In this document: one piece after another, positions 50,425 through 58,729 of the stretch
Position numbering within the stretch: the first letter of the stretch is position 1
Layout: each line of letters begins with the position of its first letter
DNA from: Hyphomicrobium sp.
Lineage (GTDB): Bacteria; Pseudomonadota; Alphaproteobacteria; Rhizobiales; Hyphomicrobiaceae
NCBI RefSeq assembly: GCF_009026145.1
Contig: NZ_WBUE01000024.1
Location: forward strand, 1 to 64,000
Direction of reading: 5' to 3'
Length of the DNA: 64,000 nucleotides
Position numbers and translations under genes: made by a program
Notes under the pieces: model-generated
What the model was told of the DNA's origin: nothing
The model's input: only the letters and a program-made list of their open reading frames with translations
Databases searched by the model: none

Positions 50425-51228
50425 TTACTTGCCGTTGGCCTTGGCCTCGTCCCACAGCGCGTCCATCTCGGCGAGATTGGACTGGGCGGGCGATGACCCG
50501 CGCTTGGCAAGCGCATCCTCGATGTAGCGGAAGCGGCGCCTGAACTTCTCGTTTGCTGCCCGCAGCGCCGCCTCGGGATCGATCTTCAGGTGACGGGCGA
50601 CATTGGCGACGACGAACAAAAGGTCGCCGAACTCCTCCTCGATGTCCGGGTGGGGCACGGCCGCGTTCTCGGCGATGGCCTCGTGCAGCTCGGCGATCTC
50701 CTCCTCGAGCTTGGCGAACACAGGTGCGAGCGAGGGCCAATCGAAGCCGACCTTGGCGGCTTTGTTCTGCAACTTGATGGCGCGCGTCAATGCGGGCAGC
50801 GCGACGGATACGTCGTCGAGGACGCCGCCGCTCGTCTTTCCATTGTTGCTGTTCTCCGCCTGCTTGGCGCGGTCCCAGAAGCCCGGGGCGGCGCCGGCGG
50901 CGCGCTCCTCCTCGGTACCGAACACATGCGGGTGGCGGCGGATCATCTTCGCCGTGATCGCCTCGACGACGTCGCCGAAGGCGAAGGCACTTCTCTCCTC
51001 GGCCATGCGCGCGTGGTAGACGACCTGCAGCAACAGATCGCCCAGCTCGTCCTTGAGGTGGGCGATGTCGCCGCGCGCGATGGCGTCGGCGACCTCGTAG
51101 GCCTCCTCGATGGTGTAGGGGGCGATGGTGGCGAACGTCTGCTGCTGGTCCCACGGGCAGCCGGTCTTGGGATCGCGCAGCGCGGCCATGATCTCGATGA
51201 GGCGGGAGATGTCTTTGGAGGGCGTCAT
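50425..51228 (-). CDS. mazG: Nucleoside triphosphate pyrophosphohydrolase MazG
   Basis: Hydrolyses (d)NTPs to monophosphates, cleansing abnormal nucleotides. The 267-residue protein has two MazG repeats: the first with GCPWDQQQTFATIAPYTIEEAYEV and DELGDLLLQVV, the second with LEEEIAEL and EEFGDLLFVVANVARHL; the EExxE/ExxD metal-binding residues are present in both. FGTEEERAAGAAPGFWDRAK is the usual linker. ATG at 51228 with AGGG 8 bases upstream; a GTG at 51237 is possible. Confidence 0.94.
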   Translation of the reverse strand: MTPSKDISRLIEIMAALRDPKTGCPWDQQQTFATIAPYTIEEAYEVADAIARGDIAHLKDELGDLLLQVVYHARMAEERSAFAFGDVVEAITAKMIRRHPHVFGTEEERAAGAAPGFWDRAKQAENSNNGKTSGGVLDDVSVALPALTRAIKLQNKAAKVGFDWPSLAPVFAKLEEEIAELHEAIAENAAVPHPDIEEEFGDLLFVVANVARHLKIDPEAALRAANEKFRRRFRYIEDALAKRGSSPAQSNLAEMDALWDEAKANGK

Positions 51229-51292
51229 GCGCGGCACCCTAATGGAAGCCGGTCGACACGGCGAGACGGCATGCTGGCGCTGCCCCTAATGT

Positions 51293-51434
51293 CGTCATCC
51301 CGGCTAGAGCGGGATCCAGGCCAGTTTCAACGATCGCTTCTGGTGAAATCTGGCTGTGCGAGTTCGGCGCGGTGAGCTACTGCAGTGTCGCCGACGCGGA
51401 AGCTTGCGTCATCCCGGCCTGCGCCGGGATGACG
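51293..51434. repeat. Intergenic palindromic element, different family
   Basis: Part of the 377-base gap between mazG and the next gene. CGTCATCCCGGC at 51293 is repeated at 51407 and closes with its complement GCCGGGATGACG (51423-51434), giving a perfect 12-bp hairpin and a longer one spanning 142 bases. It resembles the CGTCATCC-type elements elsewhere in the window but uses CCCGG rather than CCTCGG. No gene is recognised in this gap. Confidence 0.7.
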
Positions 51435-51605
51435 GGAGTGTGCCGCCACCGGGTGCCGTGTGTCACGCGCCGCAGACGGTCTCCTCGCTGCAGTAGCGCC
51501 GGCGCGCAGCTTTGCGCCATTGTCTCCCCGTCCCCGTCCGGTCTAGCATCAGACTAGGGGAAGGGGGCGCGTCCGCGCGATGGATCGCCCGAGCGGATAC
51601 GACGC

Positions 51606-52361
51606 ATGATCATCCTGCGCATCCTCAGCAACGCCATCATCATGGCGGGCGAGGTGGCGGCCGTGGCCGCCATCGCCGCCTTCGCCTTCTATTGCCCGTT
51701 CGTGTTTGCCGGCGTGACGGCGGCGCTGAGCTTTCTGCTCGGCCTCAGGCTCGAGGTGGCGCGGCTGCGCTACGAGCTGCCGTTCTATTTCGGCGGGCTC
51801 GTCAGGCGCAGCGCCGTCCTCACCGCGATGGTGGGCTTCCTCGAGGCGGCGTTCAAAGGCATCGTGGCGGGTGTGGCGACGCTGTTCACCTTCTCCGGCA
51901 CCGATACCGACCGCCGCTTCTGGGTGGCGGTGGTGTTCGCGCTCTGCATCTATGCCGGCGCGAGCCTGTTGCGCCTGCTGTCGCTCAAGTCGGACGCGCT
52001 GCCCATGCGCTGGGGCTACTTCCGCCTGGCGCCGCTGCTCGGCCTTCTATTCTCGATCGGCATGGCCGTGCTCGCCGCCGCCGCCGTGCTTCCGCAATCG
52101 ACCGTCAGCGACATCGGCTGGAAGATCATCTTCGAGACGCCGGAGCACCCCTCGATCGAGCAGGTGAGCGAGCTGCTGTTCCAGATCAAGCAGGCGTTCG
52201 ACCAATTCATCGTCACCATCCTGAGCCAGATCGTCGATGCCGATACGGCGCGAATCATCGCCATCGTCATCAGCGTCAACGTGCTGTCGGGCTTCGTCAG
52301 CGCGCTCTACGCGGCGCTCATTGCCGCCGGCGTGCGCCGCGCCGAGGACGCGCTGCTGTAG
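51606..52361 (+). CDS. Polytopic membrane protein of unknown function
   Basis: A 251-residue protein with about five hydrophobic segments: two near the N-terminus (~5-45), two in the middle (~105-125 and ~138-160) and one near the C-terminus (~218-240). The loop between the fourth and fifth (PEHPSIEQVSELLFQIKQAFDQF) is hydrophilic. I do not recognise a family or motif. It is followed after 96 bases by a TPR-like protein gene on the same strand, also membrane-anchored. Confidence 0.7.
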   Translation: MIILRILSNAIIMAGEVAAVAAIAAFAFYCPFVFAGVTAALSFLLGLRLEVARLRYELPFYFGGLVRRSAVLTAMVGFLEAAFKGIVAGVATLFTFSGTDTDRRFWVAVVFALCIYAGASLLRLLSLKSDALPMRWGYFRLAPLLGLLFSIGMAVLAAAAVLPQSTVSDIGWKIIFETPEHPSIEQVSELLFQIKQAFDQFIVTILSQIVDADTARIIAIVISVNVLSGFVSALYAALIAAGVRRAEDALL

Positions 52362-52457
52362 ATTTTTGACCTCGCCCGTCGCCGAGGGCTCACGCCTTAT
52401 CTTGTGTTGCGGTAGAGTGGCCTATTCATTCTCTTATTTGCTCTCAGAGATATTGCC

Positions 52458-54377
52458 ATGGACATTCTGCGACGCGTCTGGGCGTGGATTGAGCGCCTCT
52501 ATTCCCTCGCGATGTCTTTGCCTTCCTGGCTAACTGGCGCGATCGCGGGGTTCTTCGGTCTCGTCGGCGGCGCCGCGTTTGCATGGAACTACTTCGAGAC
52601 CTCCATTGTGGTCGATTACCCAAAGGACGTGATCCAGTGGCTATCGGTCAACCGCATGCCGGCGGACCACTACAACATTCTGGTCGCCGACCTCGAAGGC
52701 GACACGGGCCATGAACAGAGCGGCCATATCGTTTTTGCCCTGGAGAAGGGATTTGGCGGGTTCGATCCAACGTCGCCCGTCCAGGTGCAGCTGGCGATGC
52801 GCGAGCTGAAGATCGCCTGGTCTGGGGACGCCGCCGCGCGTGCCCATGCCGAGCGGGAGGGTCAGAGCTGGCTCGAGACCTTCAACGCCGACGTGCTGAT
52901 TTGGGGCTCGCTGGCCGAGGAGGGCACACGCGTGCTGAGGCTCCGGTTCCTATCCAGACACGGAGGATCCCCGAGCGCCGCAAAGGGATATCAAGTCGGC
53001 AACGAGATGCTAGAGCTCGAGCCGAGTTTCGGTACCGACCTGGCCGAGATTGTCGTCGCCCAGGCCGTCGCAGCCGCCAACCCCACCTACGGCACGGGAA
53101 CCTATATTGGCGAGGTGCTGAAGCCGCAGGTGAGGCGCCTCGAAGCGATTGTCAGGCGTCCTTCTGCTGCGCTCTCGGACAAGAACCTTGCCATTTTGCG
53201 CGAGTCCCTCGCATCCAGTTTGGCGCGGCTCGGGGATCAGACGGGCGACTCAGCGACGATCGAGCGCGGGGTCGCGGAACTCCGCGCGGTCGCGAGCTAT
53301 TGGCAGGACAAGGATGAGCAGCGCTGGGCTGCCACGCAGGATCGGCTCGGCAACGCTCTCATGCGTTTGGGGGAGCGCTCCAGCGGCACTGCCAAGTTCG
53401 AGCAGGCCAGGGCCGCGTTCCAGGCGGCGCTCAGCCACTTTGCGCGCGATACGCATCCGCGCGAATGGGCGGTGACCACCAACGACCTCGGCAATGCGCT
53501 GCTGAGAATGGGCGAGCGAGAGCCTGGCACCGCTCGTCTCAAGGAGGCAGTAGATACCTTCAAGAGCGCTCTGGACGTCATCGATCCTGATTGGTCTCTC
53601 GATTGGGCGAAGGTGCAGAACAACTATGGCACTGCGCTCGCCACGCTTGGCGCGCGCGAAAGCGGCGGCGAGAACCTCGCGAAGGCCATCGAAGCCTACA
53701 AGACCGCCCAGTTGGCGCAGCCGCGCGACGTCGTTCCCCTCGACTGGGCGATGACGGAGACGAATATGGCCGCCGCCTTGGTGCTCATCGCGCTCCGCGA
53801 GAACGACCGCCCGAAGCTCGACGCTCCAGTGGCCATGCTCGAGGAGGTAGTCAAGGATCTCAAGCGCGAGCAGGCGCCCCTGCAATGGGGAGCCACGCAG
53901 CAGATCCTCGGCTTCGCACTCGTCAATCGCGGAAAACTGGCGCAGGAGCGGACCGATTTGGAGCGAGCCGAGACGGCTTTTCGCGATGCGCTGACCACCA
54001 GAACACAGCAACGGGTGCCCATGCCATGGGCGCTGACGCTCACCTCGCTCGCCCAAACCGAGCTGCTGCTGGCCGAGGGGGACGCGGGGCCGGGTCGTAT
54101 CCTCGACGCGATCGATTCGTTGAGCCAAAGCCTCAAAGTCCGCTCCCCGACGGAGACGCCGCTGTTGTGGGCCGAGTCGCAGATGCTGTTGGCGGAAGCC
54201 AACCTGCAACTCGCCAAACGGGCGCGGACGTGTGAGCCGGTTGCGCGCGGCAAGGCAGCCGGCGATGCGGCCATGGGCGTGCTGCGCGCACGGCCGGGGG
54301 ACGATCAGCAGCGCACCTCCGCCACGCTCGCCGCTCTGGGACAGCTGGCGAACGAGCTCAACTGTCCAGCCGTCTAG
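52458..54377 (+). CDS. Membrane-anchored TPR-like repeat protein
   Basis: A 639-residue protein: an N-terminal membrane segment (~residues 22-44), then a globular domain (~45-190; IVVDYPKDVIQWLSV, YNILVADLEGDTGHEQSG, ADVLIWGSLAEEGTRVL) and an array of TPR-like helical repeats (~265-600). The repeats follow the pattern WAxTQ..LGNAL..LGER.SG...., visible in WAATQDRLGNALMRLGERSS, WAVTTNDLGNALLRMGERE and WAKVQNNYGTALATLGARES. This repeat form is common in alphaproteobacterial proteins of unknown role. It probably acts as a protein-interaction scaffold at the inner membrane. No enzymatic motif is seen. Confidence 0.8.
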   Translation: MDILRRVWAWIERLYSLAMSLPSWLTGAIAGFFGLVGGAAFAWNYFETSIVVDYPKDVIQWLSVNRMPADHYNILVADLEGDTGHEQSGHIVFALEKGFGGFDPTSPVQVQLAMRELKIAWSGDAAARAHAEREGQSWLETFNADVLIWGSLAEEGTRVLRLRFLSRHGGSPSAAKGYQVGNEMLELEPSFGTDLAEIVVAQAVAAANPTYGTGTYIGEVLKPQVRRLEAIVRRPSAALSDKNLAILRESLASSLARLGDQTGDSATIERGVAELRAVASYWQDKDEQRWAATQDRLGNALMRLGERSSGTAKFEQARAAFQAALSHFARDTHPREWAVTTNDLGNALLRMGEREPGTARLKEAVDTFKSALDVIDPDWSLDWAKVQNNYGTALATLGARESGGENLAKAIEAYKTAQLAQPRDVVPLDWAMTETNMAAALVLIALRENDRPKLDAPVAMLEEVVKDLKREQAPLQWGATQQILGFALVNRGKLAQERTDLERAETAFRDALTTRTQQRVPMPWALTLTSLAQTELLLAEGDAGPGRILDAIDSLSQSLKVRSPTETPLLWAESQMLLAEANLQLAKRARTCEPVARGKAAGDAAMGVLRARPGDDQQRTSATLAALGQLANELNCPAV

Positions 54378-54381
54378 TTCG

Positions 54382-54397
54382 CATAATATATATTATG
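54382..54397. repeat. AT-only palindrome
   Basis: CATAATATATATTATG is a perfect 16-base palindrome just after the TPR gene stop, within an unusually AT-rich 97-base gap between two convergent genes. It could be a termination or protein-binding site; nothing in the sequence decides. Confidence 0.6.
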
Positions 54398-54474
54398 GAA
54401 AATATGTCTCTATTAACGTGTATTTACGGATACTTACGGAGACGGCGATGGAAGGCTCAGAGCCGCCTTGCGCC

Positions 54475-56007
54475 TTACTTCTCGCCCTTCTCGTACTTGT
54501 CGGCGACGAAGCGGTCCAAGAGCCGCACGCCCCAGCCCGAGCCCCAGCTCGGATTGATCTCCGACTTCGGCGCGTCCATCGCCGTGCCGGCGAGATCGAT
54601 GTGCGCCCACGGGGTGTCCTTGACGAAGAACTTGATGAAGGCGGCGGCGGTGCAGGCGCCCGCCCAGCGCCCGCCGATGTTCTTGATGTCGGCGTTCTTA
54701 GATTCGAGCATCTTGTCGTAGGCCTTGTCGAGCGGCATGCGCCAGATCTTCTCGCCCGTTTCGGCCGAGGCCTCGAGCAGATCGTGCGCCAGCTTGTCAT
54801 CGTTGGAAAAGAGGCCCGCGTACTCCTTGCCGAGCGATACCATGATGGCGCCGGTGAGCGTCGCCAGATCGATGATGAGGCGCGGCTTGAATCGCTCCTG
54901 CACGTAGGAGATGAGGTCGACGAGGACGAGCCGCCCCTCCGCGTCGGTGTTGAGAATCTCCACCGTCTGCCCCGAGTGCGCGCGCACGATGTCGCCGGGT
55001 CGCGTCGCCGTCCCCGACGGCATATTCTCGACGAGGCCGATGATGCCGACGACGTTGACGGTGGCCTTGCGCTCGGCGAGCGCCTGCATCAGGCCGACGA
55101 CGGCGGCCGCGCCACCCATGTCGCCCTTCATGTCCTCCATGCCGGCGGCTGGCTTGATGGAGATGCCGCCGGTGTCGAACACGACGCCCTTGCCGATGAA
55201 GGCGAGGGGCTTTGCTCGCTTCGACTTGGCGCCGTGCCACTGCAGGATGGCGACGCGCGCCGGGCGCACGCTGCCCTGCGCCACGGCGAGCAGCGCGCCC
55301 ATCTTGAGCTTGGCAAGGTCGTCCTGATCGAGGATCTCGACCTCGACGCCGGCTTTCTCCAATTCTTTAACGCGATCGGCGAATTCGACCGGCCCCAGCT
55401 CGTTGGCCGGCTCGTTGACGAGGTCGCGGGCGGTGAGGGTGCCGTTGGCCACCGCCTCGTAGTGCTGATAGGCGGCGCGCGCCTTGTCGGGATCGGCGCA
55501 ATGCACGACGAGCTTCTGCAGCCCGTCGGGCTCGTTCGGCTCGTCCTCCGACTTGTTGGTCTTGGTGAGGTACTTCTTGAATTCGTACTGGCGCAGGGCG
55601 ACGCCGAAGGCGAGCAGGGCGGCGAGCATCTCCGGCTTCATGCCGCCGGTGTCGGACGCCTCGGCGATGAGGCTCGCCGACTTCGTCTTGCGCGCGCCGA
55701 CTGCTGCCGCCGTCGAGCCGCCGAGCAGCACCCAGTCGTTCTCCTTCAGCTCGCCCGTCTTGCCGGTGCCGAGCAGGATGATGCGGTTGACGCTGCCGAG
55801 GCGCGGCGGAGCGAGCACCTCGACCGTCGACTTCTTGCGCCCCTTGTACTGGGCTGCCTCGGCCGCCTTGAGAATGGCACCGCCCGCGCGCTGGTCGATC
55901 TCACGCGCGCGGCTGCCCAGCGCCACGTCGGTGCCGGCGAGCGCGACGACCGTCGGCTCGAGGTCGGCGGAGAGCGGTTGGAAAACGATTTCGGGGCGGC
56001 TGGTCAT
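54475..56007 (-). CDS. pepA: Leucyl aminopeptidase PepA (M17)
   Basis: A 510-residue cytosolic dinuclear metallo-aminopeptidase; in enterobacteria PepA also binds DNA. The C-terminal catalytic domain has the family signature NTDAEGRLVLVD, metal ligands and catalytic residues in FIGKGVVFDTGGISIKPAAG, DMKGDMGGAAAV and the active-site Arg in the signature. The N-terminal macro-like domain spans about 1-160. It includes a small acidic insert near residue 150 (TNKSEDEPNEPDG). It is divergent from lptF with a 410-base gap. Confidence 0.95.
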   Translation of the reverse strand: MTSRPEIVFQPLSADLEPTVVALAGTDVALGSRAREIDQRAGGAILKAAEAAQYKGRKKSTVEVLAPPRLGSVNRIILLGTGKTGELKENDWVLLGGSTAAAVGARKTKSASLIAEASDTGGMKPEMLAALLAFGVALRQYEFKKYLTKTNKSEDEPNEPDGLQKLVVHCADPDKARAAYQHYEAVANGTLTARDLVNEPANELGPVEFADRVKELEKAGVEVEILDQDDLAKLKMGALLAVAQGSVRPARVAILQWHGAKSKRAKPLAFIGKGVVFDTGGISIKPAAGMEDMKGDMGGAAAVVGLMQALAERKATVNVVGIIGLVENMPSGTATRPGDIVRAHSGQTVEILNTDAEGRLVLVDLISYVQERFKPRLIIDLATLTGAIMVSLGKEYAGLFSNDDKLAHDLLEASAETGEKIWRMPLDKAYDKMLESKNADIKNIGGRWAGACTAAAFIKFFVKDTPWAHIDLAGTAMDAPKSEINPSWGSGWGVRLLDRFVADKYEKGEK

Positions 56008-56417
56008 ATAGGCGAAGCTCCCAGGTGGGTTGCATGGAGGTCTCCCCGCCCGGGATGCAGAATGATCCGCACGCGAACCCCCGCCGCCGAGCAGGGACCC
56101 GAGCCATGCAGGGAAGGCAGGGAAGTCCGAAACATTGGTTTCTCCGAGCTAACCCGCGGATGCCGCGCTGGCAAGCGATGGGAGCCAAAAGTGCCATCAC
56201 ACCAGCGTGGCGGCCCCGGTGTTCCCGGTGCGTTCGCGTGCCTCGGCGGACCCTGGCGGCGGCGGCGCCGTGATCGGCGCGCGACGGGCTAGGCGCCGAG
56301 CGCAAGTCACTGGGGAAAAGCCGAATTTCCGCCACGCTGAAATGGAACGAAGCGGTATGGGACGAGCCGGGGAGGGCCGGCAGGGCGCGGGCGCCCCATT
56401 CATCACACTCGGTCAGC
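56008..56417. other. Divergent gap between pepA and lptF
   Basis: A 410-base region without a recognisable gene, containing the promoters of pepA (minus) and the lptF-to-rsmA cluster (plus). In several frames there are Arg/Pro/Gly-rich open stretches typical of GC-rich non-coding DNA. No clear hairpin or operator is visible, and the usual -35/-10 elements could not be assigned. Confidence 0.5.
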
Positions 56418-57629
56418 ATGACGATTTTCGAAAGGTATGTCTTTCGGCAGGCCGGGTCCGCGCTGCTCATCATCCTGTTGTCGCTGTCGAGCATCGTCTG
56501 GGTGGCCCTAGCGCTGCGTCAGCTCAACGTCGTGACCAGCCAGGGTCAAGACGTGTGGATGCTGATCAAGATGACGACCCTGGCGCTACCCAACCTGATG
56601 GCCATCATCGCCCCCTTCTCGCTGCTCATCGCGTCCATCCACACCCTCAACCGCCTCAACGGCGATTCCGAGCTGATCGTCTTGACCGCCTCCGGCGCCA
56701 CCGTATGGCGGGCGGCCAAGCCGCTTCTGACGCTGGCACTGCTGGTGGCGCTGGGCGTCGCCTTCGTCAATCACCTCGCCATGCCCTGGAGCCTCAAGCT
56801 GCTGCGCCAGTACATCGTGCAGGTGCGCGCCAACATCCTGACGCAGGTGATCCAGCCGGGGGCCTTTTCCAGCCCCGAGCAAGGCCTGACCTTTCACATC
56901 CGCGAGCGCGCCCCGAGCGGAGAGCTGCTGGGGCTGATCGTCCACGACACGCGCAACAAGGAACTCAACCAGTCGTACCTTGCCGAGCGTGGCCTCATCG
57001 TCGAGCACGATCCCTCCAACTTTCTCGTCATGAGCAAGGGACACATCGTGCGCCGCACCGACAAGGACGAGCCGGCGCAGATCATCGCCTTCGAGAAGTA
57101 TGCCGTCGACCTCGACCAGTTCGAGAAGAAGCTCTCCGAGGACGAGGATCTAAAGCCGCGCGAGCGCTACCTGAGCGAGCTTCTCTACCCCGAGCCCACG
57201 AGCAACAGCTATCGCAGTGCGCCAGGCAAGTTCCGCGCCGAGTTGCATGAGCGTTTCTCCAGTCCGCTCTACCCGATCGCTTTCGCACTCATTGCACTCG
57301 CCGCCGTCGGGCAGGCGCACTCGACGCGCCAGAACCGTGTGCAGCAGGTGGCGATCGCCTTCGTGCTGGCGGCCGCGCTGCGCCTCGGCGGCCTGGCGCT
57401 CAACAACATCGTCGTCCTCAACGCCGCGGCGGCGCCACTACTCTATGCGCTGCCCTTGGTCGCCATGCTTGGGGCACTCACGCTGATGGAGCGGGCGCGC
57501 CGCAGGCTGACGACCTCGCGCTTCCCCGGGCTCATTTTCGATCCGATCGTGGATGGCTTTGCGCGCCTTGCCGACCTGGTGCGCCGCTGGCGCGTTGGGC
57601 GGCGCGCCGCAACCGGCGGGCGGAGGTAG
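56418..57629 (+). CDS. lptF: LPS export permease LptF
   Basis: Inner-membrane subunit of the LptB2FG ABC transporter that extracts lipopolysaccharide from the inner membrane. The 403-residue protein has the standard layout: membrane helices near the N-terminus (RYVFRQAGSALLIILLSLSS and following), a periplasmic beta-jellyroll (~140-270) and three C-terminal helices. ATG at 56418; no upstream gene in the same direction for 410 bases, so it likely heads the operon. lptG follows five bases after its stop. The ATPase gene lptB is not in this window. Confidence 0.95.
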   Translation: MTIFERYVFRQAGSALLIILLSLSSIVWVALALRQLNVVTSQGQDVWMLIKMTTLALPNLMAIIAPFSLLIASIHTLNRLNGDSELIVLTASGATVWRAAKPLLTLALLVALGVAFVNHLAMPWSLKLLRQYIVQVRANILTQVIQPGAFSSPEQGLTFHIRERAPSGELLGLIVHDTRNKELNQSYLAERGLIVEHDPSNFLVMSKGHIVRRTDKDEPAQIIAFEKYAVDLDQFEKKLSEDEDLKPRERYLSELLYPEPTSNSYRSAPGKFRAELHERFSSPLYPIAFALIALAAVGQAHSTRQNRVQQVAIAFVLAAALRLGGLALNNIVVLNAAAAPLLYALPLVAMLGALTLMERARRRLTTSRFPGLIFDPIVDGFARLADLVRRWRVGRRAATGGRR

Positions 57630-57634
57630 GCACC

Positions 57635-58729
57635 GTGATCGGCACCCGCACCCTCGGCCGCTACATCGCCGTCCGCTTTCTCATGGCGATTCTGACGACC
57701 TTCCTTCTCTGCTCGGTGCTGATCTATCTCATCGACTTCGTCGAGCTGTTGCGCCAGTCGGGCAAGCACGGCGAGGTGCCGCTGCCGACCCTCGGCCTCA
57801 TCGCGCTCTTGCGCCTGCCCGCCTATGCCGAGTTTCTCATCGCCTTCGCCGTGCTGGTCGGCTCCATCACGGCGCTGCTCCAGCTCAGCCGCAAGAGCGA
57901 ACTCACCGTCATGCGCGCCGGCGGCATGTCGGTGTGGCAGTTCCTGCGCCCGGGAATTTTCGTCGCCTTCGTAGTCGGCGTGCTCACGGTCACCGTCTTC
58001 AACCCCATGGCGGCGGCCGGGCGGGATGCCGCCGAGGGTCTCTTTGCCGAGGCATTCGGCAAGGAAACCAACCTCTTACGCTCCCGCTCGGGCTCCTCCT
58101 GGCTGCGCCAGAACGGGGCCGACGGGCAGTCGGTCATGAGCGCTGCCATAGCCACCAACCGCGGCCTGACGCTACACGGCGTGTCGGCGTTCATTTTCGA
58201 CAACGAGGGCCACTTCGTGGAGCGCGTCGACGGCAAGCGCGCCGACCTGCACGAGGGCTACTGGGAGGTCAAGGAAGCCTGGGTGGTGCGCATCGGCCGC
58301 GAGCCGGAAAAGTTCGATATCTACCTCGTCTCCACATACCTTACACCGGACCGCGTCAGCGACGCCCTGGGAACGCTGTTCTCGGTGTCCTTCTGGGAAA
58401 TGCCAGCGCTGATAGAAGTGGCGGAAAAGGCTCAACTTTCATCAGACCGGCTGCGTGTTCAGTATGAAGCTCTGATGTCAAGGCCATTGTTGTGCGCGGC
58501 GATGGTCCTTTTGGCGGCCACTGTGTCGTTGCGGTCATTCCGCGGTGGGGGCATCCAGACTATGGTTATTGCTGGACTGGTGGGGGGGTTTGGCTTCTTT
58601 CTTCTGTCAGAAGTCTCCCGACAAGTCGGTGTGGCCGGATTGACGCCCCCCTGGGCGGCGATCTGGTTACCCGTGGTCCTCGTGATGATTGTCTCGGCTG
58701 CAGTACTGTTGCACCAGGAGGATGGCTGA
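57635..58729 (+). CDS. lptG: LPS export permease LptG
   Basis: Partner of LptF in the LptB2FG complex. The 364-residue protein has N-terminal helices (LGRYIAVRFLMAILTTFLLC), the LptG-type region PAYAEFLIAFAVLVGSITAL, a periplasmic jellyroll and C-terminal helices. The start is a GTG with GGAGG 8 bases upstream. It begins five bases after lptF and ends exactly where lptD begins. GC content and codon use drop slightly near the 3' end. Confidence 0.95.
   Translation: MIGTRTLGRYIAVRFLMAILTTFLLCSVLIYLIDFVELLRQSGKHGEVPLPTLGLIALLRLPAYAEFLIAFAVLVGSITALLQLSRKSELTVMRAGGMSVWQFLRPGIFVAFVVGVLTVTVFNPMAAAGRDAAEGLFAEAFGKETNLLRSRSGSSWLRQNGADGQSVMSAAIATNRGLTLHGVSAFIFDNEGHFVERVDGKRADLHEGYWEVKEAWVVRIGREPEKFDIYLVSTYLTPDRVSDALGTLFSVSFWEMPALIEVAEKAQLSSDRLRVQYEALMSRPLLCAAMVLLAATVSLRSFRGGGIQTMVIAGLVGGFGFFLLSEVSRQVGVAGLTPPWAAIWLPVVLVMIVSAAVLLHQEDG

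Noticed and set aside
56025..56273. 82-codon plus-strand frame in the pepA/lptF gap
   Set aside because: No ribosome site; Arg/Pro/Gly-rich peptide resembling translated non-coding DNA.
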